Source of the DNA: Leptospira fletcheri
GTDB taxonomy: Bacteria > Spirochaetota > Leptospiria > Leptospirales > Leptospiraceae
Assembly: GCF_004769195.1 (NCBI RefSeq)
Contig: NZ_RQET01000009.1
Span: forward strand, 124,001 to 188,000
Direction of reading: 5' to 3'
Length of the DNA: 64,000 nt
Shown: positions 9,050 to 18,622 of the stretch, one piece after another
Position numbering within the stretch: position 1 is the stretch's first letter
How the letters are laid out: every line of letters starts with the position of its first letter
Notes under the pieces: generated by a model
What the model was told of the DNA's origin: nothing
Database searches by the model: none
What the model saw: only the letters and a program-made list of their open reading frames with translations
Made by a program: the position numbers and the translations under genes

Positions 9050-9873
9050 CGTCTTGAAGTTCTTCCGTTCTTCTTTTTCCCTTTTTCGACGGCTTTCTTT
9101 TTAGCGGGTAGGCTTTTCTTTCCTTTTTTATCGGGAGTTTTTTTCCGGGGTTTCGATCGCGGAACATCCTTCGGTTTCGGGTCCGAGTTCTCGATCGAAC
9201 CGGAAGCCGGGGGATAATTCTTTAGAAGGTAATCCCGGATCGTACGTAGATTTTCTCCCACCCTTACCAGATTGAAATTACCGACCACATCGAACCAGAG
9301 GTCCCTCCCTTGTCCGAATTCCGAGGATTCTTTGGGAAGAAAGAACATTTCCTTCCAAGGTGAAAGAGGTTGGAATCGATCCATGAATAGAAAAGTATTG
9401 AAATGACTTTCCAAAAGACGGGACTTCCAACGCAAATCTTTGGGGCCGAAATAGCGGAAGAGATTCGTACCTTGAAACGGAGTTCCTAACGTGATCAAGG
9501 TGCCGATTTTCCTTCTAGAAGTGTCCGGAGATAATAGACTTAAGAGTCCGCCGGTATTGTGAGCGATCACAAGGTACTTATCCGGCAAACTTCTTAACTG
9601 GGAATCTAAAAGATTCACTACTCGATTCGTATCCCTAAAGAAGGGGGGAATTTTCAGGATTCTCGCACGGTAGCCGGCGTCCTTCAAAGCTCTCGTAAGT
9701 TTTTTGTAATATATAGGCCCGGAAAGAAATCCCGGAACGATCAAAATATCGACTTTTTCGTTTTCTTCCGCTTTCTGTTCGGACATCATGCAGGTCGCGA
9801 TCGAAAAGATCAGAGAGCAAATCTCCACAATGAAGTAGTAGGATTCACTCACAAGTGCAAAGGTTTTTTTCAT
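9046..9873 (-). CDS. Alpha/beta-hydrolase (lipase-like) protein with the nucleophile Ser replaced
   Basis: The 275-residue protein has an N-terminal hydrophobic helix (about 4-29), then an alpha/beta-hydrolase core: DILIVPGFLSG (oxyanion strand), the nucleophile elbow AHNTGG (104-109), and TLGTPFQGTN, typical of lipase-like enzymes. In active lipases the elbow is GHSxGG. Here the position of the Ser is Asn106 and the first Gly is Ala, so catalysis by the usual route is unlikely. The last 50 residues are very rich in Lys, Arg and Pro (for example KKGKKSLPAKKK) and look disordered. The start is uncertain: an internal MM at 9789/9786 would remove the hydrophobic segment. Confidence 0.65.
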   Translation of the reverse strand: MKKTFALVSESYYFIVEICSLIFSIATCMMSEQKAEENEKVDILIVPGFLSGPIYYKKLTRALKDAGYRARILKIPPFFRDTNRVVNLLDSQLRSLPDKYLVIAHNTGGLLSLLSPDTSRRKIGTLITLGTPFQGTNLFRYFGPKDLRWKSRLLESHFNTFLFMDRFQPLSPWKEMFFLPKESSEFGQGRDLWFDVVGNFNLVRVGENLRTIRDYLLKNYPPASGSIENSDPKPKDVPRSKPRKKTPDKKGKKSLPAKKKAVEKGKKKNGRTSRR

Positions 9874-9926
9874 ACGAAAGGCTTGAAGTATCCGGGGTTT
9901 GTTGCAGTATGCCGGTAGACTCTACG

Positions 9927-10325
9927 ATGCGCGGAAAACGAACAAAGTCGCTGTTAATCTTTCTCTTTGTGGTCTTACCTGTCTACTCGAATATCCCTAG
10001 ATATGCCGAGTTGGATAAGATTCTGGTTTCGACGTGGAACTCCACTTTTCCCGTTCCATTTACCCGAATCGTAAAGCGGGATTTGAGCGGTAAGGGCATC
10101 CTGGAATATAGAAAGTCTTCCAAAAAGACGGTATACATCTATGCCTATCTCGTATTTCTTCCCAAGTACGAAGAGGAAGGGGAAAAGCCCGTTCGAAGAG
10201 AGGCGGGAAGAGAAGTGAAGGTAAAACTTTACTACGATCCTTCCGCCAAGGAAAAGTACGAGATCGTACTAGGGGAATTCGACGAAGCGTATGATGCGAA
10301 AGGGAGATTACGATGGATTCGATGA
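9927..10325 (+). CDS. Small exported protein of unknown function
   Basis: From the ATG at 9927 the 132-residue product starts MRGKRTKSLLIFLFVVLPV, a good Sec signal peptide with probable cleavage near VYS-NIP. Earlier in-frame ATGs at 9855 and 9909 would put extra residues before the signal and are less likely. The mature protein has alternating polar and beta-rich stretches (TVYIYAYLVFLPKY) and a basic middle. The gene overlaps the UDP-glucose pyrophosphorylase start by 13 bases, so they are probably co-transcribed. I do not recognise the family. Confidence 0.6.
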   Translation: MRGKRTKSLLIFLFVVLPVYSNIPRYAELDKILVSTWNSTFPVPFTRIVKRDLSGKGILEYRKSSKKTVYIYAYLVFLPKYEEEGEKPVRREAGREVKVKLYYDPSAKEKYEIVLGEFDEAYDAKGRLRWIR

Positions 10326-11743
10326 AGGCCGAGTCGGAACGCTTGGTTCGCGAAAAAATGAGAGGTGAGAAGCTTTCGGGCGAATTTATCGCGGACTTTT
10401 TAACGAAAGTGGACGCGGTCCGAAACGGCGAAACCGGAATGGTCGACTGGAGGGAAGTCGGAGATTTGGATCCGGAGACGGATGAAATCTCTTTGGAAAA
10501 AATCGAATCGCAGGTCCGGATCGACAACTCGGTGCTGAACCGATTGGTGGTGATTAAACTGAACGGCGGTTTAGGAACGAGTATGGGATTGTCCGGTCCC
10601 AAGTCTCTGATAGAAATCAAGGAAGGGATGTCCTTCCTAGAGATCATCGCGCGACAAATCGGAACCATACGAAAAGAATACGATATAGAAGTGCCTCTTC
10701 TCTTTATGGATAGTTTCAGCACAATCGAACAGAGTCAGCAAGAGTTGAAACGCATCGGTTTTTCCCAATCTTTTCCCAGCACTTTCCTGCAACATAAGGT
10801 CCCTAGGCTTTTAAAGGATTCCTTACAACCGCTTTCCGTAACCGGGGATAAAAACGAGGAATGGTGTCCGCCCGGACACGGAGATATTTGGTTTACGCTT
10901 CAGGAAACCGGGATCCTGGATTCGTTGTTAGAGAAGGGGTACAAGATCGCCTTCGTTTCGAACGGGGATAATTTGGGAGCGATGGTACATCCGGGCATCG
11001 TCCAATTTATGTTACAGGAAAACCTGGATTTCTGTATGGAGATGACTCCTAAGACTCTCGCTGATAAAAAGGGAGGAGCTATTTTCAGGCGGATCGTCGG
11101 GGGAGAAAAACGGAACTGCCAATTGTTGGAGACCGCACAAGTTCCATCCGAGTACATGCAGGAGTTCGAAGGTTTGGGTAAATTCCGCAGCTTCTCCACG
11201 AATAACCTTTGGATTCGTTTGGACGCGTTGAAGGAGAGATTGAATTCGGGGGATTTCCGTTTGTCTCTTATCGTGAATCCTAAGAAGGTAGAGGGGAAGG
11301 AAGTGCTGCAGTTGGAAACCGCTATGGGTTCCGCGATCCAGAATTTTCCCAAAGCCAGAGGAATCATCGTCCCGCGGGATCGCTTTGCCCCCGTAAAAAA
11401 ATGCGAGGACTATCTGGTCCGGAGATCGGACGCATATTCTTTGAACTCCGATTTTTCCATTAGCATGTCTCCCGAACGAAAAAAAGCGGGCCTAGGAGAA
11501 GTTGTGGTGCAAATGGATGAAATATATTATAAGAGGATAAACGACTTCAACGAGAGGATGTTGAGCTTGCCTTCATTGGTGCACTGCACCTCTCTCAAAG
11601 TGGAAGGGGATGTGCTTTTCGATGTTCCTTTAGAGATAGAAGGTGACGTAACTATTTCAAATTCGGGAAAAGGACAAAGGAGAGTTTCGGAATTCGGTAA
11701 AAATCGAATCTCGAATGAAGTAGTGCGTTTCCGCTTTACATAA
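10313..11743 (+). CDS. UTP-glucose-1-phosphate uridylyltransferase (UDPGP/UGP2 type)
   Basis: The 476-residue cytoplasmic enzyme makes UDP-glucose from UTP and glucose-1-phosphate. It belongs to the eukaryote-like UDPGP family rather than the short bacterial GalU type. The nucleotide-binding loop reads KLNGGLGTSMGLSGPKS, and further family segments are MDSFSTIEQSQQEL, PPGHGDIW and FVSNGDNLGA. The C-terminus has the short beta-strand repeats of the family's left-handed helix. AGGGAG six bases before the ATG at 10313 supports this start. UDP-glucose would feed the glycan genes elsewhere in the window. Confidence 0.88.
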   Translation: MDSMKAESERLVREKMRGEKLSGEFIADFLTKVDAVRNGETGMVDWREVGDLDPETDEISLEKIESQVRIDNSVLNRLVVIKLNGGLGTSMGLSGPKSLIEIKEGMSFLEIIARQIGTIRKEYDIEVPLLFMDSFSTIEQSQQELKRIGFSQSFPSTFLQHKVPRLLKDSLQPLSVTGDKNEEWCPPGHGDIWFTLQETGILDSLLEKGYKIAFVSNGDNLGAMVHPGIVQFMLQENLDFCMEMTPKTLADKKGGAIFRRIVGGEKRNCQLLETAQVPSEYMQEFEGLGKFRSFSTNNLWIRLDALKERLNSGDFRLSLIVNPKKVEGKEVLQLETAMGSAIQNFPKARGIIVPRDRFAPVKKCEDYLVRRSDAYSLNSDFSISMSPERKKAGLGEVVVQMDEIYYKRINDFNERMLSLPSLVHCTSLKVEGDVLFDVPLEIEGDVTISNSGKGQRRVSEFGKNRISNEVVRFRFT

Positions 11744-11798
11744 AACAACAGTCGTTTAAAATCCAGTCTACGGGCGATAGGGTAAACCGTCCGCTCCT

Positions 11799-13172
11799 AT
11801 GGCGATAAAAGTCGAAGGCGAAATGACAAATTCCCAGAACTTCAGGCTAAGGTCTTTCGATTTTGGGGACTTAGAACAGTTTAAAACCGTTTTCATCAAC
11901 GAAAATCGGGGCAAACCGATTTTCCTGTTACGGTTTCAGAATATCTCCACCATTTCTTTGGTGGAATTCATACAGTTGATTCCGCAGAAAATCGCGGAAA
12001 CGGATCCCACCCATCAGGACTCCCTGAGATATTATACATACGGAGACAAAAAGAATTTATTGATCGGAGTCGCTCCCGTGGAGCAATCGAACTTCGAAAA
12101 TCAAACCAATTTCGACGCAGCCATCGGTAGATTTCACGACGGTGCGGTCCGGAATGGAAGTTTGAATTTCGATTTCGGAATCGGACGGACCCAGTGTAAT
12201 TTTATTTCCTATGTGGAGGAAATCTTCCGGGAATTGGATTCCTCTTCCCTCAAGAACCTCAAGGACAATCTGGTACGCTGGAGTTGGACATATTTGAATC
12301 GAGTCAACGATTACTTTGCGAGTGACCGGGCCGATGCCGTAATCCAACCGATTATCCATTATAACCACAGAGACCATACCTTCTCAATGAAAGGCGGCGA
12401 AGTGTTCGTGGGAGGCGTCGCTTATGCGGGCTATGCTGATCTGATCCGGGACATTCCCCACGATCAGGATCTGAATCGGATCGAACTGCTCATCCTGGAA
12501 AAACTGATCATGTCCTGTAACGGTTCCCCCGGTCTTCTGAAATTCAATATTTCGCCCCAGACGTTGATCGATACGTTCGATACGGACGAGAAAGTAACCC
12601 GTTTCCATGAATTGCTTTTGAAGCAGAACCTGAATCCCCAGAATATACGGATGGAGCTGATCGAAAAACCGTACGAAGAAGGGGAGGCCACCCTAAAGTC
12701 CGTGTGTAGACGGTTTTGGAATTTCGGGATCAGCTTTGCCGCAGACGATTTCGGAGTAAAGAGCCAAAGCCACCAAGTGGTGCTGGATTTGGGGGAAATG
12801 ATCAAGGAATTCAAACTCGACCCGATCAGTTTCAAATTCAAGGCGGATCAGGATCTTACGAAGTTCCTAGATAACTTGGCGTTCATCGATTATTGCCGTC
12901 GATTATCTGACAACCGGGAGGCAATCATAACGGCGGAAGCCTTGGAGGACCTGGACTCCCTGAACTTCCTGATTACGCACCAAGTGTATTATTTCCAGGC
13001 GAATTTGTTCTGCCGAAAGATCCGGATCCAGGAATATAAGGATCGTTTTAAGGAAATGCAAAAGCTTCCCGAGGCGGCCGTTACGAAAATTTTAGGTTCC
13101 TCCGAGCTGACTCAAAGATTGAAGGAAACCGGCAATATATTCTCTCTAGCGAAAGAAGTTTCTTTGGCCTAA
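11799..13172 (+). CDS. Degenerate EAL-domain protein
   Basis: The C-terminal half (about 200-440) follows the EAL phosphodiesterase fold: FNISPQTLID, MELIEK in place of the LELTES strand, FAADDFG for the metal-binding DDFG loop, and AEALEDLDSLNFL for the EGVE helix. The signature itself is lost: the strand that normally reads xEALLRW is GGVAYAGY. The catalytic Lys region is also weak (FKLDPISFKFK). It is more likely a c-di-GMP-binding or regulatory protein than an active phosphodiesterase. The first 190 residues match nothing I recognise. The ATG at 11823 (after GAAGG) may be the true start. Confidence 0.7.
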   Translation: MAIKVEGEMTNSQNFRLRSFDFGDLEQFKTVFINENRGKPIFLLRFQNISTISLVEFIQLIPQKIAETDPTHQDSLRYYTYGDKKNLLIGVAPVEQSNFENQTNFDAAIGRFHDGAVRNGSLNFDFGIGRTQCNFISYVEEIFRELDSSSLKNLKDNLVRWSWTYLNRVNDYFASDRADAVIQPIIHYNHRDHTFSMKGGEVFVGGVAYAGYADLIRDIPHDQDLNRIELLILEKLIMSCNGSPGLLKFNISPQTLIDTFDTDEKVTRFHELLLKQNLNPQNIRMELIEKPYEEGEATLKSVCRRFWNFGISFAADDFGVKSQSHQVVLDLGEMIKEFKLDPISFKFKADQDLTKFLDNLAFIDYCRRLSDNREAIITAEALEDLDSLNFLITHQVYYFQANLFCRKIRIQEYKDRFKEMQKLPEAAVTKILGSSELTQRLKETGNIFSLAKEVSLA

Positions 13173-13216
13173 TAAGGCCGCTTAAGATTTTTCCACCGTT
13201 TCCGTAAATCTCCCGA

Positions 13217-13247
13217 AAGCGCCGCGGACTGAGATCCGCGCACGCTT
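13217..13247. terminator. Hairpin between convergent genes, candidate bidirectional terminator
   Basis: The stem CGCGGA (13223-13228) and TCCGCG (13235-13240) closes the loop CTGAGA. It is extended outside by AAGCG (13217-13221) and CGCTT (13243-13247) after a small internal bulge. It lies between the ends of the EAL gene and the peptidase gene, where a shared terminator is expected. A strong U-tract is lacking on both strands. Confidence 0.5.
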
Positions 13248-13269
13248 CGAATATTACCGGAATTCGCCT

Positions 13270-15675
13270 TTATTCCTTCAGGAAACTCAAGGTGGATTTC
13301 TGGTTCAGGATTCCGTTGTCCTTTAGGGTTACGGAAAGAGCGTCGCCCGTTTTTTCTATCTCGATCCTGAATTTACCTTCCTTGTCGATGATTGGGCTAT
13401 TCTCCACGTACTTTCCTTCGAAGATCTTCTGCTTATTGAATTTGACCACGTAATTCACGTTATCTTGGCTTTCGATCTCCAAAAGCACCTGATTCACGCC
13501 TTTGGATCCGTCCCAAGACATGGCGGTCCAAGGCCCTTTAAACTTCTCTAATGTGGAATCTCCGCCGAAAGCCCTATTCGCCGGAGCAGGTTTTGCGCTG
13601 GATAGGACCCCGGATACCGGAGCCGAGTATTCGCTTTCTCCTCCCAAATCCGTTTTTGCCGTAACGGAATAGAGATAGAAGGTTTCCTTTTCGGGAAGAT
13701 CGGAAGTGAACGTCGGCGTTTTGCCGCTGGAAGCCAGGAAGTTCCAGGAGGAAGATCCCCGCTTTTTGCGGTAAACGTAATATTCGGAAGCGCCTTTCAC
13801 CGATTCCCATTTCAGAGACATTCTGCCGGTTTTTTGGTCCAGACTCCCCTTGAGATTCGTGGGAGAAGGAAGCCTTTCCCCTCTATGTTTGTTCGGGTCT
13901 ATGTATCCGTAAGCGTAATCCGAAAAAGGACCCGCGACTCCGTTTCGATTTACCGCAGCAACGGCATAGTACGCATACTGAGAAGGGAGTTTTTCATCGA
14001 TGAAACTTTCTTTTGGCTCTTCCGCGAGTTTTGCCCAGGAACCGCCTCCGAACATCCCGCCGGTATTATAGCGGTAAATCAGGTATCTGGAGGCGCCGTC
14101 GACTTTCTGCCATCTCAATTCCACTTTGCTATTGTACAATCCCTTTGTCGCCATCAAACCCAGAGGTTTCGGCGGTTTGGAGTTCGCCCTTGCAGTGGTT
14201 CCGGCAGCCGCATCCGACGGATCTCCGACCTTGCCTCCGCTCACTCCGGAAACCACATAAAATTCCGTGACTCCGTTTTTGGCCGCTCCGGGATCGGCAT
14301 AAGAGTTCGTCTTACTTTTTCCGACGGACACGTATTTCTTTTGAATTGCGTTCCATTTGTAGATATTGTATTCCGTCACATCATCGATAGCTTCCCAGGT
14401 CAGGTCTATCTTGTTGGAATATTGACCTTGGCTTGCCTTGAGTCCTACGACTTTCGTGGGAGCCTTCTGCTCTTGCGATTTGGCATAACCGATCGCCTCT
14501 CCATCCGAAGGATCGGAGGAATCCGAATCCGTTAACGTAACCACCTTATAGGAATAAGCCACGTCTTTTTGAATTCCGTCGTCGGTAAAGCCGTTGGATT
14601 GGGAAAGACCGATTTTTGCAAAGGAGGAATCTCCCGGTCCTTTTCGATAGATCTCGTAACCCACGGCGTTCGCGACACTTTCCCAAGTGATCTGGACCTT
14701 ATCGGCAAACGAACCTTGCGAAGCCGCGATCTCTTTGGGCGGAACCGGTTTGGTCTTTTCGGGGTTTATCGGTTGATTGGTATCGTTATGGGTCGGAGTA
14801 GGTTCGGTGATCTGCTCTTGAGGCGCTTGGTCCACAAGCACGAAGGCGGATTGGCAGACTTTAGAGAACCATTTGTAATCTATATAACCGTATCCTTGGT
14901 CTCCCCACTGGGTGCTCCAGGAGTTGATGAACTTGAAGGCGTTTCTGGAATCGTCGTATCCTACGATCGCTATCGCGTGGCCTCCATAGGTCTTTCCTAC
15001 TCCGTCCTTGTATATCTCTTGGCCTTTGAGATTCATAAAGTTTTCGTAAACTATGATTCCAGCTACTACGGGTCTACCCTCGTTCAATTGGTTTTTGACC
15101 TCGTTCGGATCCGACTGCCGCACTCTCATGAAATCTTTGGCCTTGTGTTTGAGCGCGACGTCTATAGCCGACTGGTTGGGTTTGGTCATATAATCGTTGG
15201 GATTATACGGCATTGCGTCCCAGGTCGCGACACCGTTTTCGACCACCAATTTCATCGCGTCGGAAATCAACGAACCATTGTCTCTGCCGCCGTTGATCTG
15301 GTTATAGATGAATGCCGGTGAAAAAATAGATGAGTAGTTGGGGGATCCGTCGGTGTTCCGGAGGGTCCAGTTGGACGCCCCCTTTCTTCCCGCGTATTCC
15401 AAATAGGATTTCGTGGCGTAAGCGGTGGACCAGGCGACACAGGAGCTTTGCTGCCCTTGGTCCCCTACGGGAGGCATCGAATCGGAAAGGTCGACGCTGG
15501 ACGCTAAGCCTCTATGCGAGATTCGGTTCGGGTTCGCTTCCTTTAGAGAAGATAGGAGCTCGAACGGCTCCTGTTTCATTCCTAAGGACTGAATTCTCGT
15601 CTGTTGTCCCGATATACCGCTCGTCGCGAGCAGCAGGATCGAGATTAGATAGGGTATGTATTTAAATCTTCGCAT
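13270..15675 (-). CDS. Secreted papain-like (C1A) cysteine peptidase with FN3 repeats
   Basis: The 801-residue protein has a signal peptide (1-23), a papain-fold domain (about 55-285), four fibronectin type III-like modules (about 310-400, 405-495, 505-600, 610-695) and a C-terminal beta-rich domain (about 705-801). Catalytic residues are in papain order: Gln73, Cys79 (DQGQQSSCVAWS), His233 (GGHAIAIVGYDD) and Asn251 (FINSWSTQWGDQGYGYI). No long inhibitory propeptide is visible between the signal and the catalytic domain. The start has AGGAG six bases upstream. It follows the small exported protein by 13 bases, downstream of the TonB genes. It is probably extracellular or surface-bound through the FN3 part (inference). 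Confidence 0.85.
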   Translation of the reverse strand: MRRFKYIPYLISILLLATSGISGQQTRIQSLGMKQEPFELLSSLKEANPNRISHRGLASSVDLSDSMPPVGDQGQQSSCVAWSTAYATKSYLEYAGRKGASNWTLRNTDGSPNYSSIFSPAFIYNQINGGRDNGSLISDAMKLVVENGVATWDAMPYNPNDYMTKPNQSAIDVALKHKAKDFMRVRQSDPNEVKNQLNEGRPVVAGIIVYENFMNLKGQEIYKDGVGKTYGGHAIAIVGYDDSRNAFKFINSWSTQWGDQGYGYIDYKWFSKVCQSAFVLVDQAPQEQITEPTPTHNDTNQPINPEKTKPVPPKEIAASQGSFADKVQITWESVANAVGYEIYRKGPGDSSFAKIGLSQSNGFTDDGIQKDVAYSYKVVTLTDSDSSDPSDGEAIGYAKSQEQKAPTKVVGLKASQGQYSNKIDLTWEAIDDVTEYNIYKWNAIQKKYVSVGKSKTNSYADPGAAKNGVTEFYVVSGVSGGKVGDPSDAAAGTTARANSKPPKPLGLMATKGLYNSKVELRWQKVDGASRYLIYRYNTGGMFGGGSWAKLAEEPKESFIDEKLPSQYAYYAVAAVNRNGVAGPFSDYAYGYIDPNKHRGERLPSPTNLKGSLDQKTGRMSLKWESVKGASEYYVYRKKRGSSSWNFLASSGKTPTFTSDLPEKETFYLYSVTAKTDLGGESEYSAPVSGVLSSAKPAPANRAFGGDSTLEKFKGPWTAMSWDGSKGVNQVLLEIESQDNVNYVVKFNKQKIFEGKYVENSPIIDKEGKFRIEIEKTGDALSVTLKDNGILNQKSTLSFLKE

Positions 15676-15688
15676 TCGTCACTCCTTG

Positions 15689-16144
15689 TTACGGTTGGCT
15701 TTTGATCTCGGATCGTATTTTTTCTTCCAATTCCTTGGAATATTCGCGAAAGGCGTAAGGGTGAGGCTCGTAAAGTGCAACCACTTCCGTCTCTTTTCCC
15801 TTGCTATCCTTTACCTTTTTCTTAATTAAAAAAAGAATATAATCTCCTTCCTGAGGGGAGGCTTTTAGCCATTTTCCGAAATATTCCGGGAAAATCATAA
15901 AGGCCAGATCGAATTTGGAAGGCAATTCCGGTCCGCCTTTGATCGGTTTCAGGACTTCCACATTGGCGGTCACCGAGACCGATTGAGCGGAGATTTTACT
16001 TTCTTTTACGTTGGACAATCTCGCTAAGATGATAAAATCCGAATGGTTGACCTGGGACTCCAAGCCGGGCGGAGGGGTCAGCGCATATACGGGGACTATC
16101 AGAAAAACGAAGGCGGTTGCCAGGAAAACGGTCAGACGGATCAT
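15689..16144 (-). CDS. Small exported protein of unknown function
   Basis: The ATG at 16144, with GGGAG eight bases upstream, gives a 151-residue product beginning MIRLTVFLATAFVFLIVPVYA, a clear signal peptide cleaved after VYA. The mature part has a short N-terminal segment (LTPPPGLESQVNHSDFIILARL), a beta-rich middle and a charged C-terminus. It lies 13 bases before the cysteine peptidase and is probably co-transcribed with it. It could be a chaperone, inhibitor or partner of the peptidase, but the sequence itself shows no recognised domain. Confidence 0.65.
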   Translation of the reverse strand: MIRLTVFLATAFVFLIVPVYALTPPPGLESQVNHSDFIILARLSNVKESKISAQSVSVTANVEVLKPIKGGPELPSKFDLAFMIFPEYFGKWLKASPQEGDYILFLIKKKVKDSKGKETEVVALYEPHPYAFREYSKELEEKIRSEIKSQP

Positions 16145-16245
16145 TCTCGTCGCTCCCAAAAGATGTTTTGGACGGGGCTTATTACCTTACCTCCCAAGAC
16201 GGATCCTTTTCAACCGATTTTCCTACGGGAATCGTTTCGGAAACC

Positions 16246-16255
16246 CCCGATCGGG
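16246..16255. other. Palindrome in the gap between tonB and the exported-protein/peptidase pair
   Basis: The 186-base gap contains CCCGATCGGG, which on the minus strand is preceded by a T-run. The gap probably separates the TonB transcription unit from that of the peptidase. I see no clear promoter consensus in it. Confidence 0.3.
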
Positions 16256-16330
16256 AAAAAAGATATTAACGAATTTTCTTGCAAAAACGACGCGGGTGTA
16301 AAAAGGGAGGAATCCGACCGATCCCGGAGG

Positions 16331-16987
<657 letters not shown>

Positions 16988-17002
16988 CAATCGGCGTCCG
17001 AA

Positions 17003-17407
17003 TTACCTTTTTACGGAAAGAGCGATCCTGGTGACTCCGGCTTTTCGGATGACTCCCATTGTCTCGGCGATCTTGCCGTAGGAAATGGAGGAATCCGCTG
17101 AGAGGGTTAATCTCATATTCGGACGGATCTTTACGTCCCTGGCTAATTGGAATCCTAACTTTTCCGCAGTCGTCTCCGATCCTTCCAGAACGATTTTTCC
17201 GTCTTTGGTAAGTGCGACTTGCACGGATTGAGCTACGTTTGGATCCGCAGCTTGAACCTTCGGAAGATTAATGTTGATGGATTCTTTTTTCAAGAAATTC
17301 GCAGTGACCATAAAGATCACGAGCAATACCAAAATCACGTCCACCATGGGAGTGATATTGATATTTCCGATTTCTTCCCCATCTCCGGAAGAGGTTTGCC
17401 CCGCCAT
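17003..17407 (-). CDS. exbD: ExbD/TolR-family proton-channel subunit
   Basis: The 134-residue protein has one transmembrane helix near the N-terminus carrying the key Asp of the ExbD family (NITPMVDVILVLLVIFMV), followed by a periplasmic domain ending KAGVTRIALSVKR. With ExbB it uses the proton gradient to energise TonB. GGAGG is placed well before the ATG. It lies 26 bases after exbB and 15 bases before tonB, so the three form one unit. Confidence 0.9.
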   Translation of the reverse strand: MAGQTSSGDGEEIGNINITPMVDVILVLLVIFMVTANFLKKESININLPKVQAADPNVAQSVQVALTKDGKIVLEGSETTAEKLGFQLARDVKIRPNMRLTLSADSSISYGKIAETMGVIRKAGVTRIALSVKR

Positions 17408-17433
17408 ATCCTTTCCTCCTTATTTACGAGTCC

Positions 17434-18048
17434 TTACTTTCGGGAAAGGTTCGCCAAAAATTCCTTCGCTAGGATGTCCAAGTTGGACTGAATGATCTTT
17501 AACTTACGAGTGAAATAGTTGTTGGCCATCACTACCGGTATGGCGACCGCCAATCCGGCTGCGGTCGCGAGCAATGCCGTGGAGATACTTCTCATCACCA
17601 CTTCCGCGCCGGTATTTCCCAAAGTGCCGAGGCGATAAAATGCGTTGATGACCCCGAATACGGTTCCCAAGAGACCGATAAAAGGCGCGTTATTCCCTAA
17701 GGTGTTCAGGATGGAAAGTCTAGTTTCGAAGGAGACTCTTTCTCCGATGGCTTGTCCTTCCATGAGTTCCGCCAAGCTTTCTTTTCCGTTCTTGGAATGT
17801 TCTGCGGCGAAATTCGAGAAGCGAGCGTATACGTTTTCCGGATGGCTTTCCGTAAATTTCGCGGTTTGGGATACGTCTCCGTTGCGGACCGTACGAACGA
17901 TTTCCGGTAAAAGAGCTTTGGAATCCTTCGTATTTTTGAAGAAGATAATGGCACGCTCGACCGTCACCGCGACGGCGACGATGCTTGCAATAATCATAAT
18001 AATGAATATCGCCGATTCTCCGATTTCTACGAGTATTTCAAAGTTCAT
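17434..18048 (-). CDS. exbB: ExbB/TolQ/MotA-family proton-channel subunit
   Basis: The 204-residue inner-membrane protein has three transmembrane helices: about 12-33, 115-137 (TLGNNAPFIGLLGTVFGVINAF) and 155-180 (ALLATAAGLAVAIPVVMANNYF). The last two contain the conserved Gly/Thr-rich motifs of the family. With ExbD it forms the proton-driven motor for TonB. A 73-base gap separates it from the cysteine-rich lipoprotein gene upstream, which leaves room for an internal promoter. Confidence 0.88.
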   Translation of the reverse strand: MNFEILVEIGESAIFIIMIIASIVAVAVTVERAIIFFKNTKDSKALLPEIVRTVRNGDVSQTAKFTESHPENVYARFSNFAAEHSKNGKESLAELMEGQAIGERVSFETRLSILNTLGNNAPFIGLLGTVFGVINAFYRLGTLGNTGAEVVMRSISTALLATAAGLAVAIPVVMANNYFTRKLKIIQSNLDILAKEFLANLSRK

Positions 18049-18121
18049 TCTACCTTTCCTTCCTAATTTCTGTTTTTTCGTAGGATAGGATCGTCGTCAT
18101 TCCGTTTTTGTTCCCTGTTTT

Positions 18122-18622
18122 TCAGAGACCGGAGGAGATACTGGAACAATTGCGTATACAGGATAGGGAATCCGATCCAGAACCGGAGATCAGATCCGAG
18201 CTTTGTCCCGTGCATCTGTTCGCGGAACGTAATTCGGACCAATACGATTCATTGCAAGAGAACACGCATTCCTGAGCTTTCGGGTTTAATTTCGTGAAAG
18301 ATTCCGAAGACAGTAAGGAAGAGCAATATCCGGAATATGTGCTCGTTTTGTTCCCTGACAGGATTTCTGAAAGTCCGGGTTCGTCGATTTGGGGAAGGTC
18401 CGCCGTTTGTTTCAGACACGCTTCTTCCGCACGGTAGGAACGGACGCATTCCGAACTCGGATCCGGTGAATTTTGCAACAAGGATTGAAGAATCAATCCG
18501 GGATCCGCGTTTCGTTTGGAAGACTTATCGTTTGTGTTCGTACAGAAAGAGAGCAGGAATCCTGCTAGGATCACGAGAGGATAAGAACGGAAGTGAACGA
18601 TTGAGATCGTCGGATTCTTCAA
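18122..18622 (-). CDS. Cysteine-rich lipoprotein linked to the TonB-dependent receptor
   Basis: The 166-residue precursor has a signal peptide ending in the lipobox GFLLSFC, so Cys27 would be lipidated. The mature part has eight further cysteines in spaced pairs (for example CVRSYRAEEAC and CVFSC), enough for four disulfides, and is Ser-rich towards the end. The start overlaps the receptor stop by four bases (ATGA), so the two are translationally coupled. That argues for a surface or periplasmic partner of the receptor, as in SusD-like or HusA-like systems, but it resembles neither by eye. The family is not recognised. Confidence 0.65.
   Translation of the reverse strand: MKNPTISIVHFRSYPLVILAGFLLSFCTNTNDKSSKRNADPGLILQSLLQNSPDPSSECVRSYRAEEACLKQTADLPQIDEPGLSEILSGNKTSTYSGYCSSLLSSESFTKLNPKAQECVFSCNESYWSELRSANRCTGQSSDLISGSGSDSLSCIRNCSSISSGL

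Noticed and set aside
13834..15321. Long antisense open frames opposite the papain-like peptidase (233 and 250 codons)
   Set aside because: They have no ribosome site, no recognisable domain and a composition that mirrors the FN3 repeats. The peptidase frame has clear catalytic motifs.
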